Positions 34,417-43,686 of a DNA stretch of 58,851 nucleotides are shown here, piece by piece; the stretch's first letter is position 1; every line of letters starts with the position of its first letter. Made by a program: the position numbers and the translations under genes. Source of the stretch: Ruminococcus sp. (lineage in GTDB: Bacteria; Bacillota; Clostridia; Oscillospirales; Ruminococcaceae); NCBI RefSeq assembly GCF_016287535.1, contig NZ_JAEFAJ010000016.1, positions 1 to 58,851 of the forward strand, given 5' to 3'. The notes below the pieces were generated by a model. That model saw only the letters and a list, made by a program, of their open reading frames with translations, ran no database searches and was not told where the DNA came from.

Positions 34417-35037
34417 ATGAAAAAACAAGATGATCTGTATTATGAATTTCTGAATATCTCTGCCGATAGTCTGAAATCATTTTTGGATCAACCTGATGAG
34501 TTTATTCAGCCGCCTCAAAAGAAATTTGTTCTGAAGCAGTCGGCGGAGGATAAGAAAATAAATAATTTTGTACCTTTCTTATTCATTTTATTTTCGGTAT
34601 TTGGCATAGTGGATATGTTGGCTAATGATAAGTTTGACAAATACTATTTCGGCGCTGTTGTCATTCTGTTTGCTTTGGGTTTGATTTGTATGTGCTATTC
34701 GTGTTTAAATGCCAAAAAGTCAGTAGTGGAGTTTGTGGACGGCACTTTCGAAATAAAGGGCAAAGAGTATCACTACAGCGATGATATCAGGCTGATGATC
34801 AACGATATGGAAGACTTAAAAATAATGTACGGCGAAAAAGAACTGATAAAAGTTTCACCTATATGCGAAGGCAGGTATGAAATGATCAGATGGATGCGGT
34901 ATTATCATGTACCGATCATTGATACCACAAAAGAAGCAGTAAAAAAAGACAGAAAGAAAAGAGATAATATCAAGTATCTTTTTGATTATTTATTAATATG
35001 GGCATATAAGGTGTATTTCGGTCACGGTGAAATGTAA
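34417..35037 (+). CDS. Two-helix membrane protein, unknown; paralogue of the next gene
   Basis: 206 residues. A soluble N-terminal part (1-70) precedes two membrane helices (FLFILFSVFGIVDML; YYFGAVVILFALGLICMCY). A C-terminal domain with the pattern VEFVDGTFEIKGKEYHYSDD...LIKVS...MIRWMRYYHVPI follows. The same layout, length and pattern recur in the next gene. The fold may be PH-like, by analogy with other two-helix bacterial membrane proteins; this is a guess. Base composition is visibly more AT-rich than mutS and ylbF on either side, suggesting weak expression or later arrival. The ribosome binding site is poor. Confidence 0.65.
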   Translation: MKKQDDLYYEFLNISADSLKSFLDQPDEFIQPPQKKFVLKQSAEDKKINNFVPFLFILFSVFGIVDMLANDKFDKYYFGAVVILFALGLICMCYSCLNAKKSVVEFVDGTFEIKGKEYHYSDDIRLMINDMEDLKIMYGEKELIKVSPICEGRYEMIRWMRYYHVPIIDTTKEAVKKDRKKRDNIKYLFDYLLIWAYKVYFGHGEM

Positions 35038-35069
35038 CATACAACAGCTGATGAGAGGAGGTCTTTCTT

Positions 35070-35690
35070 ATGGGATCAATGTTCAACGATGAACAGCAGC
35101 GTATCAACAGCATAGACGAGCAGAGCTTCAATGAGGTCATAGACGCTTTCTGCGAGGATACGGTCCGTGAGACTTCCGATAATTTTGCGGTAAAGACGTC
35201 ATGGACAACGGCGGCAAGCTATAATGCTTCATTATTTATTCCATTCGTTCTGTGTCTCAGGTTTCTTGGACAATATAAAAGAGAAGGCAATACGGTAACA
35301 GTTATCATTCTCTGTATAACGCTAATAGGTTTAGTGGCAGCCTGCGTTTACGCAAATGTCATGAAAGGTACGGTAAGAGCCCGCGTAAACGGCAGAAGTA
35401 TCCGGATCGGCGGCAAAAGCTACGACTGCGGACAGATAGACAGGGTATACGGAGCTCCCAGCAGAAATGTGGAGATATACTCCGGGGGAAGGCGAATACT
35501 CCGAGTCAGCATGAAGGACGAAAACTGTGCGGCGCTGGTGAGCTGGGCACGCCGGAACGGCATAAATACCGAGCTCGGTGATCTCTATAGTGAGCCTAAG
35601 GATTCAACGAAAATAATATTAGCAGTTATTGGAGCGTTAGTTTTTATCGCGTTGATGGTGATCGCGGTCATTTACGCACTCAGTGCATAA
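35070..35690 (+). CDS. Two-helix membrane protein, unknown; paralogue of the preceding gene
   Basis: 206 residues. The layout matches the previous gene: an N-terminal soluble segment, two membrane helices (SLFIPFVLCLRFLG; VIILCITLIGLVAACVY), then RARVNGRSIRIGGKSYDCGQI...RRILRVSMKD...LVSWARRNGI, and a third C-terminal helix that the other copy lacks. The start ATG follows AGGAGGTC. It ends about 20 bases before mutS and is probably on the same transcript. No function is known. Confidence 0.68.
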   Translation: MGSMFNDEQQRINSIDEQSFNEVIDAFCEDTVRETSDNFAVKTSWTTAASYNASLFIPFVLCLRFLGQYKREGNTVTVIILCITLIGLVAACVYANVMKGTVRARVNGRSIRIGGKSYDCGQIDRVYGAPSRNVEIYSGGRRILRVSMKDENCAALVSWARRNGINTELGDLYSEPKDSTKIILAVIGALVFIALMVIAVIYALSA

Positions 35691-35712
35691 GTCTGAAAGG
35701 AGTATCATACCA

Positions 35713-38331
35713 ATGGAAATCGACAGAAGTAAAATATCCCCCATGATGCAGCAGTACTTCGAGGTCAAGGACAAGTATAAGGACTGTATCCTGTTCTTCC
35801 GCCTCGGCGACTTCTACGAGATGTTCTTTGACGACGCTGTGGTCGTGTCAAAGGCTCTTGAGCTGACCCTGACAGGCAGGGACTGCGGACTTGAGGAGAG
35901 AGCTCCCATGTGCGGAGTACCCTATCATGCGGCGGATATGTATATAAAAAGGCTCATAGATATGGGCTTTAAGGTGGCTGTATGCGAGCAGCTCACCGAT
36001 CCTGCCGAGACCAAGGGTATAGTAGTACGCGACGTTATCCGTGTTGTTACTCCCGGTACTCTGACTGAGAGCAGTATGCTGGACGACGGCAGCAATAACT
36101 ATATATGCAGTATCTTCTACGACGAGGAGAATAAGACCTGCGGCGTGGCTTCAGCTGACCTCTCAACAGGAAAAGCTGCTCTCAGCTTTTTTGAGGGCAA
36201 AGACCTTGAAGCAGAAGTCATCAACGAGCTTTCACGCTGTCAGCCTGCGGAGATAATTTTTCCTCAGAATTTCCTTTCACTTAAAACTGTTGCTGAATTT
36301 GTGAAGGTGCGGCTCAACTGCGCAGTAACTCTCCGTGATACCATCTGCTTTACTCCATCGGTCCGCAGGGATATGGCTGCGGCGGTGTTCGGCGTGAAGT
36401 CGGTGGCTGAGCTTGGCATAAGCGAGGACGGAGCGGACTGTGCGGCGGTATGCGGCCTTTTCGATTACATAAACGACACTCAGAAATCCTCAGTATCGAG
36501 ATTTACGGCTATCGAGATACTCAGCGGCGACTCATTCATGGGACTTGACCTGAACGCAAGGCGTAATCTTGAGCTCACAGAAACTCTCCGCAGCAAGGAG
36601 AAGAAGGGCTCTCTGCTGTGGGTGCTTGATTCCACAAAGACCTCTATGGGACGGAGGCTCCTGAAAAGCTGGCTGGAGCAGCCCCTGAAGAGCCCCGCAA
36701 GGATAATCGAGCGCCTTGACGCTGTGGAGGCTCTCTACAGAAAGAGCGTTGTACTTTCAGACCTTGCGGCTCTGCTGGACAGAGTATACGACCTTGAACG
36801 CCTTATGACAAAGGTCATGTACAAGAGCGCGAATCCCCGCGACCTGAAATCCCTTTCCGCTACGGCGATGCAGCTTCCTCTGATAAAGCAGGAGCTGGAA
36901 AAGCTGGGCGATTCAAAGCTACTTGCACGTTACAACAGCGAGATATCCACTCTTGACGAGCTTGTGAACCTTGTGGAGAACGCCATTATGGACGAGCCGC
37001 CAATATCCGTAAAGGACGGCGGCGTGATAAAGGAGGGCTTCAACAAGGAGCTTGACGATCTGAGACACATAATGAACAACGGAAGAGGCATTATCGACGA
37101 GATAGAGCAGCGCGAAAAGGAAGCCACAGGCATCAAGAACCTGAAGATAGGCTTCAACCGTGTGTTCGGCTACTACCTTGAAGTAACACGTTCTTATTAC
37201 GACCTTATCCCTGAGGGCTGGATACGCAAGCAGACTCTTGCCAACGCCGAGCGCTTTATAACCGAAGAGCTTAAAAACGCTGAGAACGCTATACTCGGTG
37301 CCAAGGACAAGGCTCTCTCCCTTGAAGCGGATATATTCGCAGAGGTACGTGATTTCCTTGCCACAAAGCTTGAAGCCGTACAGAAGACCGCCTCCGCTGT
37401 GGCTGCGGTGGACGTGCTCTGTTCCTTTGCGGACGTAGCGCTGAGAAATCAGTACGTAAAGCCGGATATCACCATTGACGGCTCAATTGACATAAAGGCA
37501 GGACGCCACCCTGTTGTGGAGCTCATGCTCACGGACGAGATGTTCGTGCCAAATGACCTGCATATCGACAACAAGGCAGACCGTATGTCCATAATCACCG
37601 GACCGAATATGTCCGGTAAGTCCACGTATATGAGACAGGCTGCCCTGATAGTCCTCATGGCGCAGACAGGCAGTTTTGTGCCTGCTGATTCAGCTAAAAT
37701 ATCCGTGGTGGACAAGATATTCACCCGTGTGGGAGCTTCCGACGACCTTACTGCCGGACAGTCCACGTTCATGGTGGAAATGAGCGAGGTTTCGGACATA
37801 CTTAAAAATGCCACTCCAAACAGCCTTGTAATACTTGACGAGGTGGGAAGAGGTACCTCCACATTTGACGGAGTGAGCATAGCCCGTGCGGTCGCGGAGT
37901 ATATATGCAGCTCCAAGAAGCTGGGCTGCAAGACCCTCTTCGCTACCCATTACCATGAGCTTATAGGGCTTGAAAACGAGCTTGAGGGCGTTAAGAACTA
38001 CAGCATCGCCGTGAACAAGCACGGCGGCACTATCCGCTTCCTGCGAAAGATAGTCCGCGGCGGAGTGGACGAGAGCTACGGCGTTGACGTTGCGAAGCTT
38101 GCGGGACTTCCCACGAAGGTGGTCGCAAGGGCGAGAGAGCTTCTTGAGGAAATGGAAAAGGCTCATGCCTCGGAGCGCCCTGCTGTGGTACGGGAGGAGT
38201 CGGGGCAGATAAGCTTCGGCAGCCTCGGTCGTGAGGCGGCACTTGAAATGCTTGAAAAGACCAATATAGACGAGCTTACGGACAGCGAGTGCCGTGAGCT
38301 CCTAAGCGATATGCTGAATGTTCTTCAATAA
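35713..38331 (+). CDS. mutS: DNA mismatch repair protein MutS
   Basis: 872 residues. Recognises mismatches as an ATP-dependent sliding clamp. Mismatch-binding Phe and Glu lie in RLGDFYEMFFDDA. The ATPase domain has GPNMSGKSTYMRQ, the Walker B LVILDEVGRGTST and the conserved LFATHYHEL. Full family length. I begin at the ATG at 35713 after AAAGGAG; a longer frame from 35683 overlaps the preceding gene. Confidence 0.96.
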   Translation: MEIDRSKISPMMQQYFEVKDKYKDCILFFRLGDFYEMFFDDAVVVSKALELTLTGRDCGLEERAPMCGVPYHAADMYIKRLIDMGFKVAVCEQLTDPAETKGIVVRDVIRVVTPGTLTESSMLDDGSNNYICSIFYDEENKTCGVASADLSTGKAALSFFEGKDLEAEVINELSRCQPAEIIFPQNFLSLKTVAEFVKVRLNCAVTLRDTICFTPSVRRDMAAAVFGVKSVAELGISEDGADCAAVCGLFDYINDTQKSSVSRFTAIEILSGDSFMGLDLNARRNLELTETLRSKEKKGSLLWVLDSTKTSMGRRLLKSWLEQPLKSPARIIERLDAVEALYRKSVVLSDLAALLDRVYDLERLMTKVMYKSANPRDLKSLSATAMQLPLIKQELEKLGDSKLLARYNSEISTLDELVNLVENAIMDEPPISVKDGGVIKEGFNKELDDLRHIMNNGRGIIDEIEQREKEATGIKNLKIGFNRVFGYYLEVTRSYYDLIPEGWIRKQTLANAERFITEELKNAENAILGAKDKALSLEADIFAEVRDFLATKLEAVQKTASAVAAVDVLCSFADVALRNQYVKPDITIDGSIDIKAGRHPVVELMLTDEMFVPNDLHIDNKADRMSIITGPNMSGKSTYMRQAALIVLMAQTGSFVPADSAKISVVDKIFTRVGASDDLTAGQSTFMVEMSEVSDILKNATPNSLVILDEVGRGTSTFDGVSIARAVAEYICSSKKLGCKTLFATHYHELIGLENELEGVKNYSIAVNKHGGTIRFLRKIVRGGVDESYGVDVAKLAGLPTKVVARARELLEEMEKAHASERPAVVREESGQISFGSLGREAALEMLEKTNIDELTDSECRELLSDMLNVLQ

Positions 38332-38367
38332 AATCGCTGGACCTATGGATGGTTTCCAAAGGGTGAA

Positions 38368-38398
38368 TTTCAAAACAGTCCGGCGGACTGTTTTGAAA
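38368..38398. other. Perfect 14-bp hairpin between mutS and the next gene
   Basis: TTTCAAAACAGTCC and GGACTGTTTTGAAA pair around a GGC loop. There is no T-tract, so simple termination is doubtful. It may be an mRNA processing or stabilising element, or a palindromic repeat. Confidence 0.45.
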
Positions 38399-38463
38399 GA
38401 GGGAACGTCTTGCAAGTAAAGGCGTTCTCTGAAATACATATAAAATTAACAGAGGTGAACAAT

Positions 38464-39084
38464 ATGCCCGCATACTTTTCGATGATAATGGAATTCAGCC
38501 GCGCAGAGCTGGATTTTGACAATATGAAGGAGCTGTGCGCTTATATAAAGCACGCAGGGCTCGAATTCAAAGGTGGCGCCTACAATGCTGAAAACGAGAC
38601 CTTAGAGGACATCATGGACTGGAACCAGAAAAAGCTTGAGGACGATTTTGAACTGGGCTATGACGAGGATTCCTCCAACGACTACAAGCAGATGTATTTC
38701 AGCGCCGGCGGATTTTCCGAGATACGCGGCTTCATTATGAACGAGGAGCCTATACGCGGTGAATATACCTTCACTCTCCTCATACCTGAGGATGAGGTCG
38801 CAATAGACCCAAAGACCTACAAAAAGGAAGCTGTTGACAAGCTGAAGGAGATAGCGTCAAAGCTGTGGATACTTCCCAAGACACGCACTCTGCAGACAGA
38901 ACTTGAACTTGGTGAGGGGATTGTTCCCGATGAGGATATAAGAGACGGTGCGCTGCCCTCTGCCTGTCCATTTGCCATAGTATCCGAAAAGCGGTTCGGA
39001 CATATGGACACAGCTGATTATACTGCCGAGCATATCGCATACGGCGGCGTGATACTCACGCCCAACTGGGTAAAGCTGGTCTGA
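38464..39084 (+). CDS. Uncharacterised cytoplasmic protein between mutS and mutL
   Basis: 206 residues, acidic, with no signal peptide or membrane helix. The start is the ATG at 38464, six bases after GAGGTG; a longer frame from 38410 lacks a site. Segments such as DYKQMYFSAGGFSEIRGFIMNEE and YTFTLLIPEDEV give no family I recognise. The C-terminal ITPNWVKLV-like end (VILTPNWVKLV) resembles endings of some small immunity or DUF proteins, but this is weak. It breaks the usual mutS-mutL adjacency. Confidence 0.7.
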   Translation: MPAYFSMIMEFSRAELDFDNMKELCAYIKHAGLEFKGGAYNAENETLEDIMDWNQKKLEDDFELGYDEDSSNDYKQMYFSAGGFSEIRGFIMNEEPIRGEYTFTLLIPEDEVAIDPKTYKKEAVDKLKEIASKLWILPKTRTLQTELELGEGIVPDEDIRDGALPSACPFAIVSEKRFGHMDTADYTAEHIAYGGVILTPNWVKLV

Positions 39085-39115
39085 ACTGCGTTCCATTCAG
39101 AAAGGAAGTAAACAA

Positions 39116-41110
39116 ATGCCGTCCATAAACGTGCTGAGCAAGGAAATATCAGAACTGATCGCTGCAGGCGAGGTCATCGAGCGCCCCTCCTCCGTTATAA
39201 AGGAGCTTGTGGAGAATTCCATAGATTCGGGAGCATCGCACATAACCGTCGAGATAAAGAACGGCGGAACCACGTATATGCGTGTTACCGATGACGGCTG
39301 CGGAATGTCCTTTGACGACGTTCCGAAGGCGTTTCTTCGTCATGCCACCAGTAAAATAAGCGCCAAGGAGGATCTTGAAAATATCCTCACCCTCGGATTC
39401 CGCGGAGAAGCTCTTGCCTCCGTGGCTGCTGTCTCACGTGTGGAGATAATGACCAAGCAGCGCGAACAGCTCTACGGAACTCTTTACACTATCGAGGGAA
39501 GCACTGAAAAGTCCCATGAGGAGAGCGGCTGCCCCGACGGTACTACCGTGGTCATACGCGACCTGTTCTACAATGTTCCCGCAAGACGGAAGTTCATGAA
39601 AAAGGACGTTACCGAGGGAAATGCGGTGAGTACTATACTTCAGAAGATAGCCATGTCTCACCCTGACATCGCTTTCAGGTTCATACGCGACAACCGCACG
39701 GAGTTCAACTCCAGCGGCGATGGTGAGCTGTTTTCAGCGATATACGCAGTGTACGGACGCGACTTTGCCCGTGACCTCATGCCTGTAGACTATGAGTATG
39801 AGGGGGTACACGTGGGCGGTTTTGTGATAAAGCCCCTTTACTCCAAGACAAACCGCGCATTCCAGAACTTCTTCGTGAACGGAAGATATGTCCGTTCACG
39901 GCTGTGCTCGGCTGCTCTCGAAAACGCATATACCAACATGATAATGACGGGGAAATTCCCTGCCTGCATACTTCTCATCGACCTTGCGCCAAATGCTATG
40001 GACGTGAATATCCACCCTACAAAGGCTGAGGTGCGCTTTACGAACGAGAAATCCGTTTCTGACGCTATATATTTTGCGGTGAAGAACGCCATGATGAAGG
40101 ACGGGCTCATATACGAATTCGAGCTGAAGCCCCACGCCGACTGGACAAAGGCTGCTCCGGAGCCGGAGGAGATAAAGCAGCAGGAGTTCCTTTTCACTCC
40201 TGTTGACAAGATTGATGAGGTCGAGAAGAAGCTTTCAGAAGCTCCTGTCCCTGTGTATACAGCTCCCGAACCGGTCAGGGAGGAACCGCCTGTTACTGCG
40301 GATATAACTCCCAGCCCTGCCTACAGTCAGCCGGAGCCGGTACAGCAGCAGGTTCCCGTATATGAAAGGAAAGCGGAAAAAGCTCCGGAGCCTGTAAAAG
40401 CTCCCGAACCTGAGAAAGAGCCTGAGCCCGCAAAGGCAGTCGAGGGATTCAGCTATATCACACAGCAGTCCTTTGCGGCGGCTACTGCGCCGAAGCCTGC
40501 GGAGCCGGAGGCTCCAAAGGAGTCGGTATGGACGGAAAAGCCTAAGATACGTGTGATCGGCGAAGCCTTCGGACTTTACATAGTTGCCGAGGTGGGCGGG
40601 GATACCATGATAATGATAGACAAGCACGCCGCCCACGAGCGTATAATCTTCGAGCGCTTAAAGAGCCGCAACTGCCGTCAGTACAGCCAGCAGCTCCTGA
40701 CCGGAGTGAAAGTCCTCCTTACGGGGGACGAATTCAGCGCTCTTGAAACAAACAAGGAGCTTCTTGAAGATCTGGGATTTGCCTTTGACTTTTCCGATAA
40801 GCCGTGCGTGGTAGCGACGGCTGTTCCCACCTTCATAATGGAGCTTGACATGGAGGATATAATCTCCGAGATAGCCAATAATCTCCGTATGTACAGTCAC
40901 GATCCGCAGTCTCATATGCTGGACGATATGCTCCATACAGTTGCCTGCAAATCGGCAATAAAGGGCAACGACAAAAACGACATCGCGGAGCTGCAGTCCC
41001 TTGCGGAGCAGGTATACTTCGACGAGAGGATACGTCACTGCCCTCACGGCAGACCTGTGATGTTCACCATGACCAAGAGCAATATCTCACATCAGTTCGG
41101 AAGAACGTAA
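39116..41110 (+). CDS. mutL: DNA mismatch repair endonuclease MutL
   Basis: 664 residues. The N-terminal GHKL ATPase has IAAGEVIERPSSVIKELVENSIDSG, DDGCGM and GFRGEALASVAAV. A Pro/Glu-rich linker (about 370-450, many PEP repeats) connects to the dimerisation domain. That domain has DKHAAHERIIFE, matching the endonuclease motif DxHAxxExxxxE, followed by ACKSAIKGND and CPHGRPVMF. It is therefore the nicking type of MutL, as in Bacillus. AGGAAG lies before the ATG. miaA starts nine bases after the stop. Confidence 0.96.
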   Translation: MPSINVLSKEISELIAAGEVIERPSSVIKELVENSIDSGASHITVEIKNGGTTYMRVTDDGCGMSFDDVPKAFLRHATSKISAKEDLENILTLGFRGEALASVAAVSRVEIMTKQREQLYGTLYTIEGSTEKSHEESGCPDGTTVVIRDLFYNVPARRKFMKKDVTEGNAVSTILQKIAMSHPDIAFRFIRDNRTEFNSSGDGELFSAIYAVYGRDFARDLMPVDYEYEGVHVGGFVIKPLYSKTNRAFQNFFVNGRYVRSRLCSAALENAYTNMIMTGKFPACILLIDLAPNAMDVNIHPTKAEVRFTNEKSVSDAIYFAVKNAMMKDGLIYEFELKPHADWTKAAPEPEEIKQQEFLFTPVDKIDEVEKKLSEAPVPVYTAPEPVREEPPVTADITPSPAYSQPEPVQQQVPVYERKAEKAPEPVKAPEPEKEPEPAKAVEGFSYITQQSFAAATAPKPAEPEAPKESVWTEKPKIRVIGEAFGLYIVAEVGGDTMIMIDKHAAHERIIFERLKSRNCRQYSQQLLTGVKVLLTGDEFSALETNKELLEDLGFAFDFSDKPCVVATAVPTFIMELDMEDIISEIANNLRMYSHDPQSHMLDDMLHTVACKSAIKGNDKNDIAELQSLAEQVYFDERIRHCPHGRPVMFTMTKSNISHQFGRT

Positions 41111-41119
41111 GGAGAAACG

Positions 41120-42067
41120 ATGAACGAAAAGAGTAAAAAGCCCTTCGTGCTTGCGGTGGTGGGACCTACCGCCTCCGGCAAGACATGGCTGGGCGTTGAG
41201 CTTGCAAAGATATACGGCGGAGAGGTCATCTCCGCCGATTCCATGCAGATATACAAGGGTATGGATATAGCTTCGGCAAAGCCGGCGGAAGCTGAAAAGC
41301 AGGGGATATCCCATCACCTCATGGGCTTCCTCGACAGGGACGTGAGCTTCAGTGCAGCCGACTATGTACAGCTTGCAAACGAGAAGATACAGGATATCCT
41401 CTCCCGTGGAAAATTGCCCATAATCGTAGGCGGCACGGGACTTTACATCGACTCTCTCCTTGAGAACGTGAAATTCTCCGAGGGCGGCAGCGATGAGGCT
41501 TACCGTGAGGAACTGTACGCATTTGCCCGTGAGAACGGAAACGAGGCTCTCCACGCGCGTCTTGCGGAGCTGGACAGCGAAGCCGCTGAGGGGATACACC
41601 CGAACAATCTTGTGCGTGTAGTACGGGCACTGGAGGTCTGTCACGTCACCGGCAGAAAATTCAGCGAACTCAAACGTGAGAGCAGAATGGTGGAAAGCCC
41701 GTACAATTCCCTTATTATAGGGCTGAATTTTGATGACAGGCAGAAGCTTTACGAACGTATCGACCTCAGGGTGGATGAAATGGTGAAGGCAGGGCTTGTG
41801 GAAGAGGCTCGTCAGCTATGGCAGGAAAGCGGCATGAAAACTGCCGCCAATGCTATAGGCTACAAGGAGCTTATCCCGTTTTTTGAGGGAAAAGCAGAGC
41901 TTTCTGACTGTATCGACCTCATCAAACAGGAAACGCGGCATTATGCCAAGCGCCAACTGACGTGGTTCCGTAAAAACGCCCGTATAGAGTGGCTTTTTTT
42001 GGACAGATTTAATAAAAATAATGAAATATTAGAAAAATGCAAAAAAAGTATAGCCAAATACTTGTAA
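41120..42067 (+). CDS. miaA: tRNA dimethylallyltransferase
   Basis: 315 residues. Transfers a dimethylallyl group to A37 of tRNAs reading UNN codons, giving the substrate for MiaB. P-loop VVGPTASGKTWLG, ISADSMQIYKGMDIASAK, GISHHLMGF and IIVGGTGLYIDSL are signatures. The C-terminal part has ETRHYAKRQLTWFRK. AGGAGAAACG precedes the ATG. Confidence 0.96.
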   Translation: MNEKSKKPFVLAVVGPTASGKTWLGVELAKIYGGEVISADSMQIYKGMDIASAKPAEAEKQGISHHLMGFLDRDVSFSAADYVQLANEKIQDILSRGKLPIIVGGTGLYIDSLLENVKFSEGGSDEAYREELYAFARENGNEALHARLAELDSEAAEGIHPNNLVRVVRALEVCHVTGRKFSELKRESRMVESPYNSLIIGLNFDDRQKLYERIDLRVDEMVKAGLVEEARQLWQESGMKTAANAIGYKELIPFFEGKAELSDCIDLIKQETRHYAKRQLTWFRKNARIEWLFLDRFNKNNEILEKCKKSIAKYL

Positions 42068-42079
42068 ATGTGTTATAAT
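42051..42079 (+). promoter_or_regulatory. Possible promoter of hfq
   Basis: TAGCCA (42051-42056), 17 bases, then a perfect TATAAT (42074-42079), at the very end of miaA. The weak -35 box lowers confidence. It would give a roughly 85-base leader for hfq. Confidence 0.4.
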
Positions 42080-42169
42080 GTACTGTGTGTATTTCTGCGC
42101 GGCTTATTTGGCAAAAATTTTTACCCGCAGTGCTTTACACTGAAACAAATATTGATAGGAGTAATGTGT

Positions 42170-42409
42170 ATGAACAAAACAATCAATCTGCAGGACGTTT
42201 TCCTCAATCAGTGCAGAAAAGACAAGATCATGGTAACTATCATACTTACCAACGGTTTCCAGTTCAAGGGAATGGTAAGAGGCTTTGACAGCTATGTTGC
42301 GATCTTCGATTGCGACGGAAAGCAGCAGCTCGTTTACAAGCACGCTATCTCGACGATAATCCCCGCAAGATCGGTTTCTATCCTGGACGCTTCTGAAAAG
42401 AACGACTAA
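42170..42409 (+). CDS. hfq: RNA chaperone Hfq
   Basis: 79 residues. An Sm-fold hexamer that pairs small RNAs with mRNAs. The Sm1 motif is in [14 protein letters not shown]...[25 protein letters not shown] and Sm2 in [16 protein letters not shown] (YKHA being the Hfq signature). The start is the ATG at 42170 after AGGAG; the frame extends further upstream but without a start signal. The position after miaA is conserved across bacteria. Confidence 0.97.
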   Translation: MNKTINLQDVFLNQCRKDKIMVTIILTNGFQFKGMVRGFDSYVAIFDCDGKQQLVYKHAISTIIPARSVSILDASEKND

Positions 42410-42420
42410 AGGTGATCTGA

Positions 42421-43686
42421 ATGGGATTTTCCAAGTCGGACGGCAGCTTCATGGTCAAATTGCTGAGAAATGTTGTACTGGTGCTGCTTCTGATCGTTTT
42501 TATAAGCATAGTCTATAATTTCCGCAACAGGGAAAGCGATACTGTCTCCGCTCTTATGGCTACGGCAACTTCGTCAAAGGAGTACAAGGGCGTGTTCATC
42601 AGGGACGAGGAGATACAGCTTTACAGCGGAAACGGCGTTCTCAGCTACAACGTGTCGGACGGCGGAAAAGTCGGCAACGGCACCGTTATCGCAGAGGCTT
42701 ACCTTGATGACGAACAGCTGAGCATAAAGCGCGAAAAGGCCAATCTTGAAAGGGAACTGAGTATCCTTGAGAAAATACAGAATCCCGGTACTCTTGAATC
42801 AGCTCAGCCCGCAAGCCTTTCCGAAAGCATAGACGACAGCTACCGCAGCCTTATCTACTACAGGGATATGGGCAGGCTTGAGGAACTGAACGAGATAAAG
42901 GACGATTTCCTTATCCAGCTCAGTACCTATCAGATCATTACCGAGAAGGTACAGGGCTTCGATCAGAAGATATCCGATATAAAGGCGGAAATAGAAAAGC
43001 TCAATGCAAAGACTGTCCTTCCGGGCGAGGAGATAATATCCCCCCGTTCTGCTTATTTCGTAAGCTATATCGACGGATACGAGGACAAGCTGAGCACGAA
43101 GGATCTGGACAAGCTCACTGTTTCCATGATCGAGGGCATTACCGACAGAAAGTCCACTGCCCCCAACGTCGTCGGCAAGCTTATAGACGGCTATGGCTGG
43201 TATCTTGCGCTTGTTGCCGATAACTCCAGAAAGGAATACGCTATCGGTGATAATGTAAGGCTGAGGTTCGATTCGTCGGCTGAGAGCTATCCTGCCGTGA
43301 TATATGATATCCGCGACGAAAAAAAGGATAAGAGCATTATTATAATATCCTGTGACAAGTTCAATTATGAGCTTGTTCAGCACAGAGCCGAGATTGTCGA
43401 GCTCATAAAAGGCAATGGCGACAATACGGGACTCAAGGTGCCCCGTGAAGCGATCCGCTTCGCCGACGTCACCACTACGGAGGACGACGGAAAAGGCAAT
43501 GTCACCGCCAGGACCTCAAAATGCAAAGGAGTATATATCCGCAAGGGCGAACAGATACTCTTCAAGAAAATAGACGTTATCTACGAGGGAAGCGATTACG
43601 TTCTCTCAGCTCAGAAAAACGACGATGATTACCTTGCGCTTTATGATGATATACTTATAGAGGAGGTCGAGGACAATGAAAAATGA
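42421..43686 (+). CDS. HlyD-like membrane-fusion/adaptor protein of the division cluster
   Basis: 421 residues. An N-terminal membrane helix (VVLVLLLIVFISIVYNF) is followed by a beta-barrel/lipoyl-like segment (VFIRDEEIQLYSGNGVLSYNVSDGGKVGNGTVIA). A coiled-coil (about 105-200) follows, then a second beta domain. This is the architecture of HlyD-type periplasmic adaptors. Homologues often sit just before yggS-sepF in Clostridia, without an associated transporter, so a cell-envelope role near division is more likely than classical efflux. It overlaps yggS by 11 bases. Confidence 0.8.
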   Translation: MGFSKSDGSFMVKLLRNVVLVLLLIVFISIVYNFRNRESDTVSALMATATSSKEYKGVFIRDEEIQLYSGNGVLSYNVSDGGKVGNGTVIAEAYLDDEQLSIKREKANLERELSILEKIQNPGTLESAQPASLSESIDDSYRSLIYYRDMGRLEELNEIKDDFLIQLSTYQIITEKVQGFDQKISDIKAEIEKLNAKTVLPGEEIISPRSAYFVSYIDGYEDKLSTKDLDKLTVSMIEGITDRKSTAPNVVGKLIDGYGWYLALVADNSRKEYAIGDNVRLRFDSSAESYPAVIYDIRDEKKDKSIIIISCDKFNYELVQHRAEIVELIKGNGDNTGLKVPREAIRFADVTTTEDDGKGNVTARTSKCKGVYIRKGEQILFKKIDVIYEGSDYVLSAQKNDDDYLALYDDILIEEVEDNEK

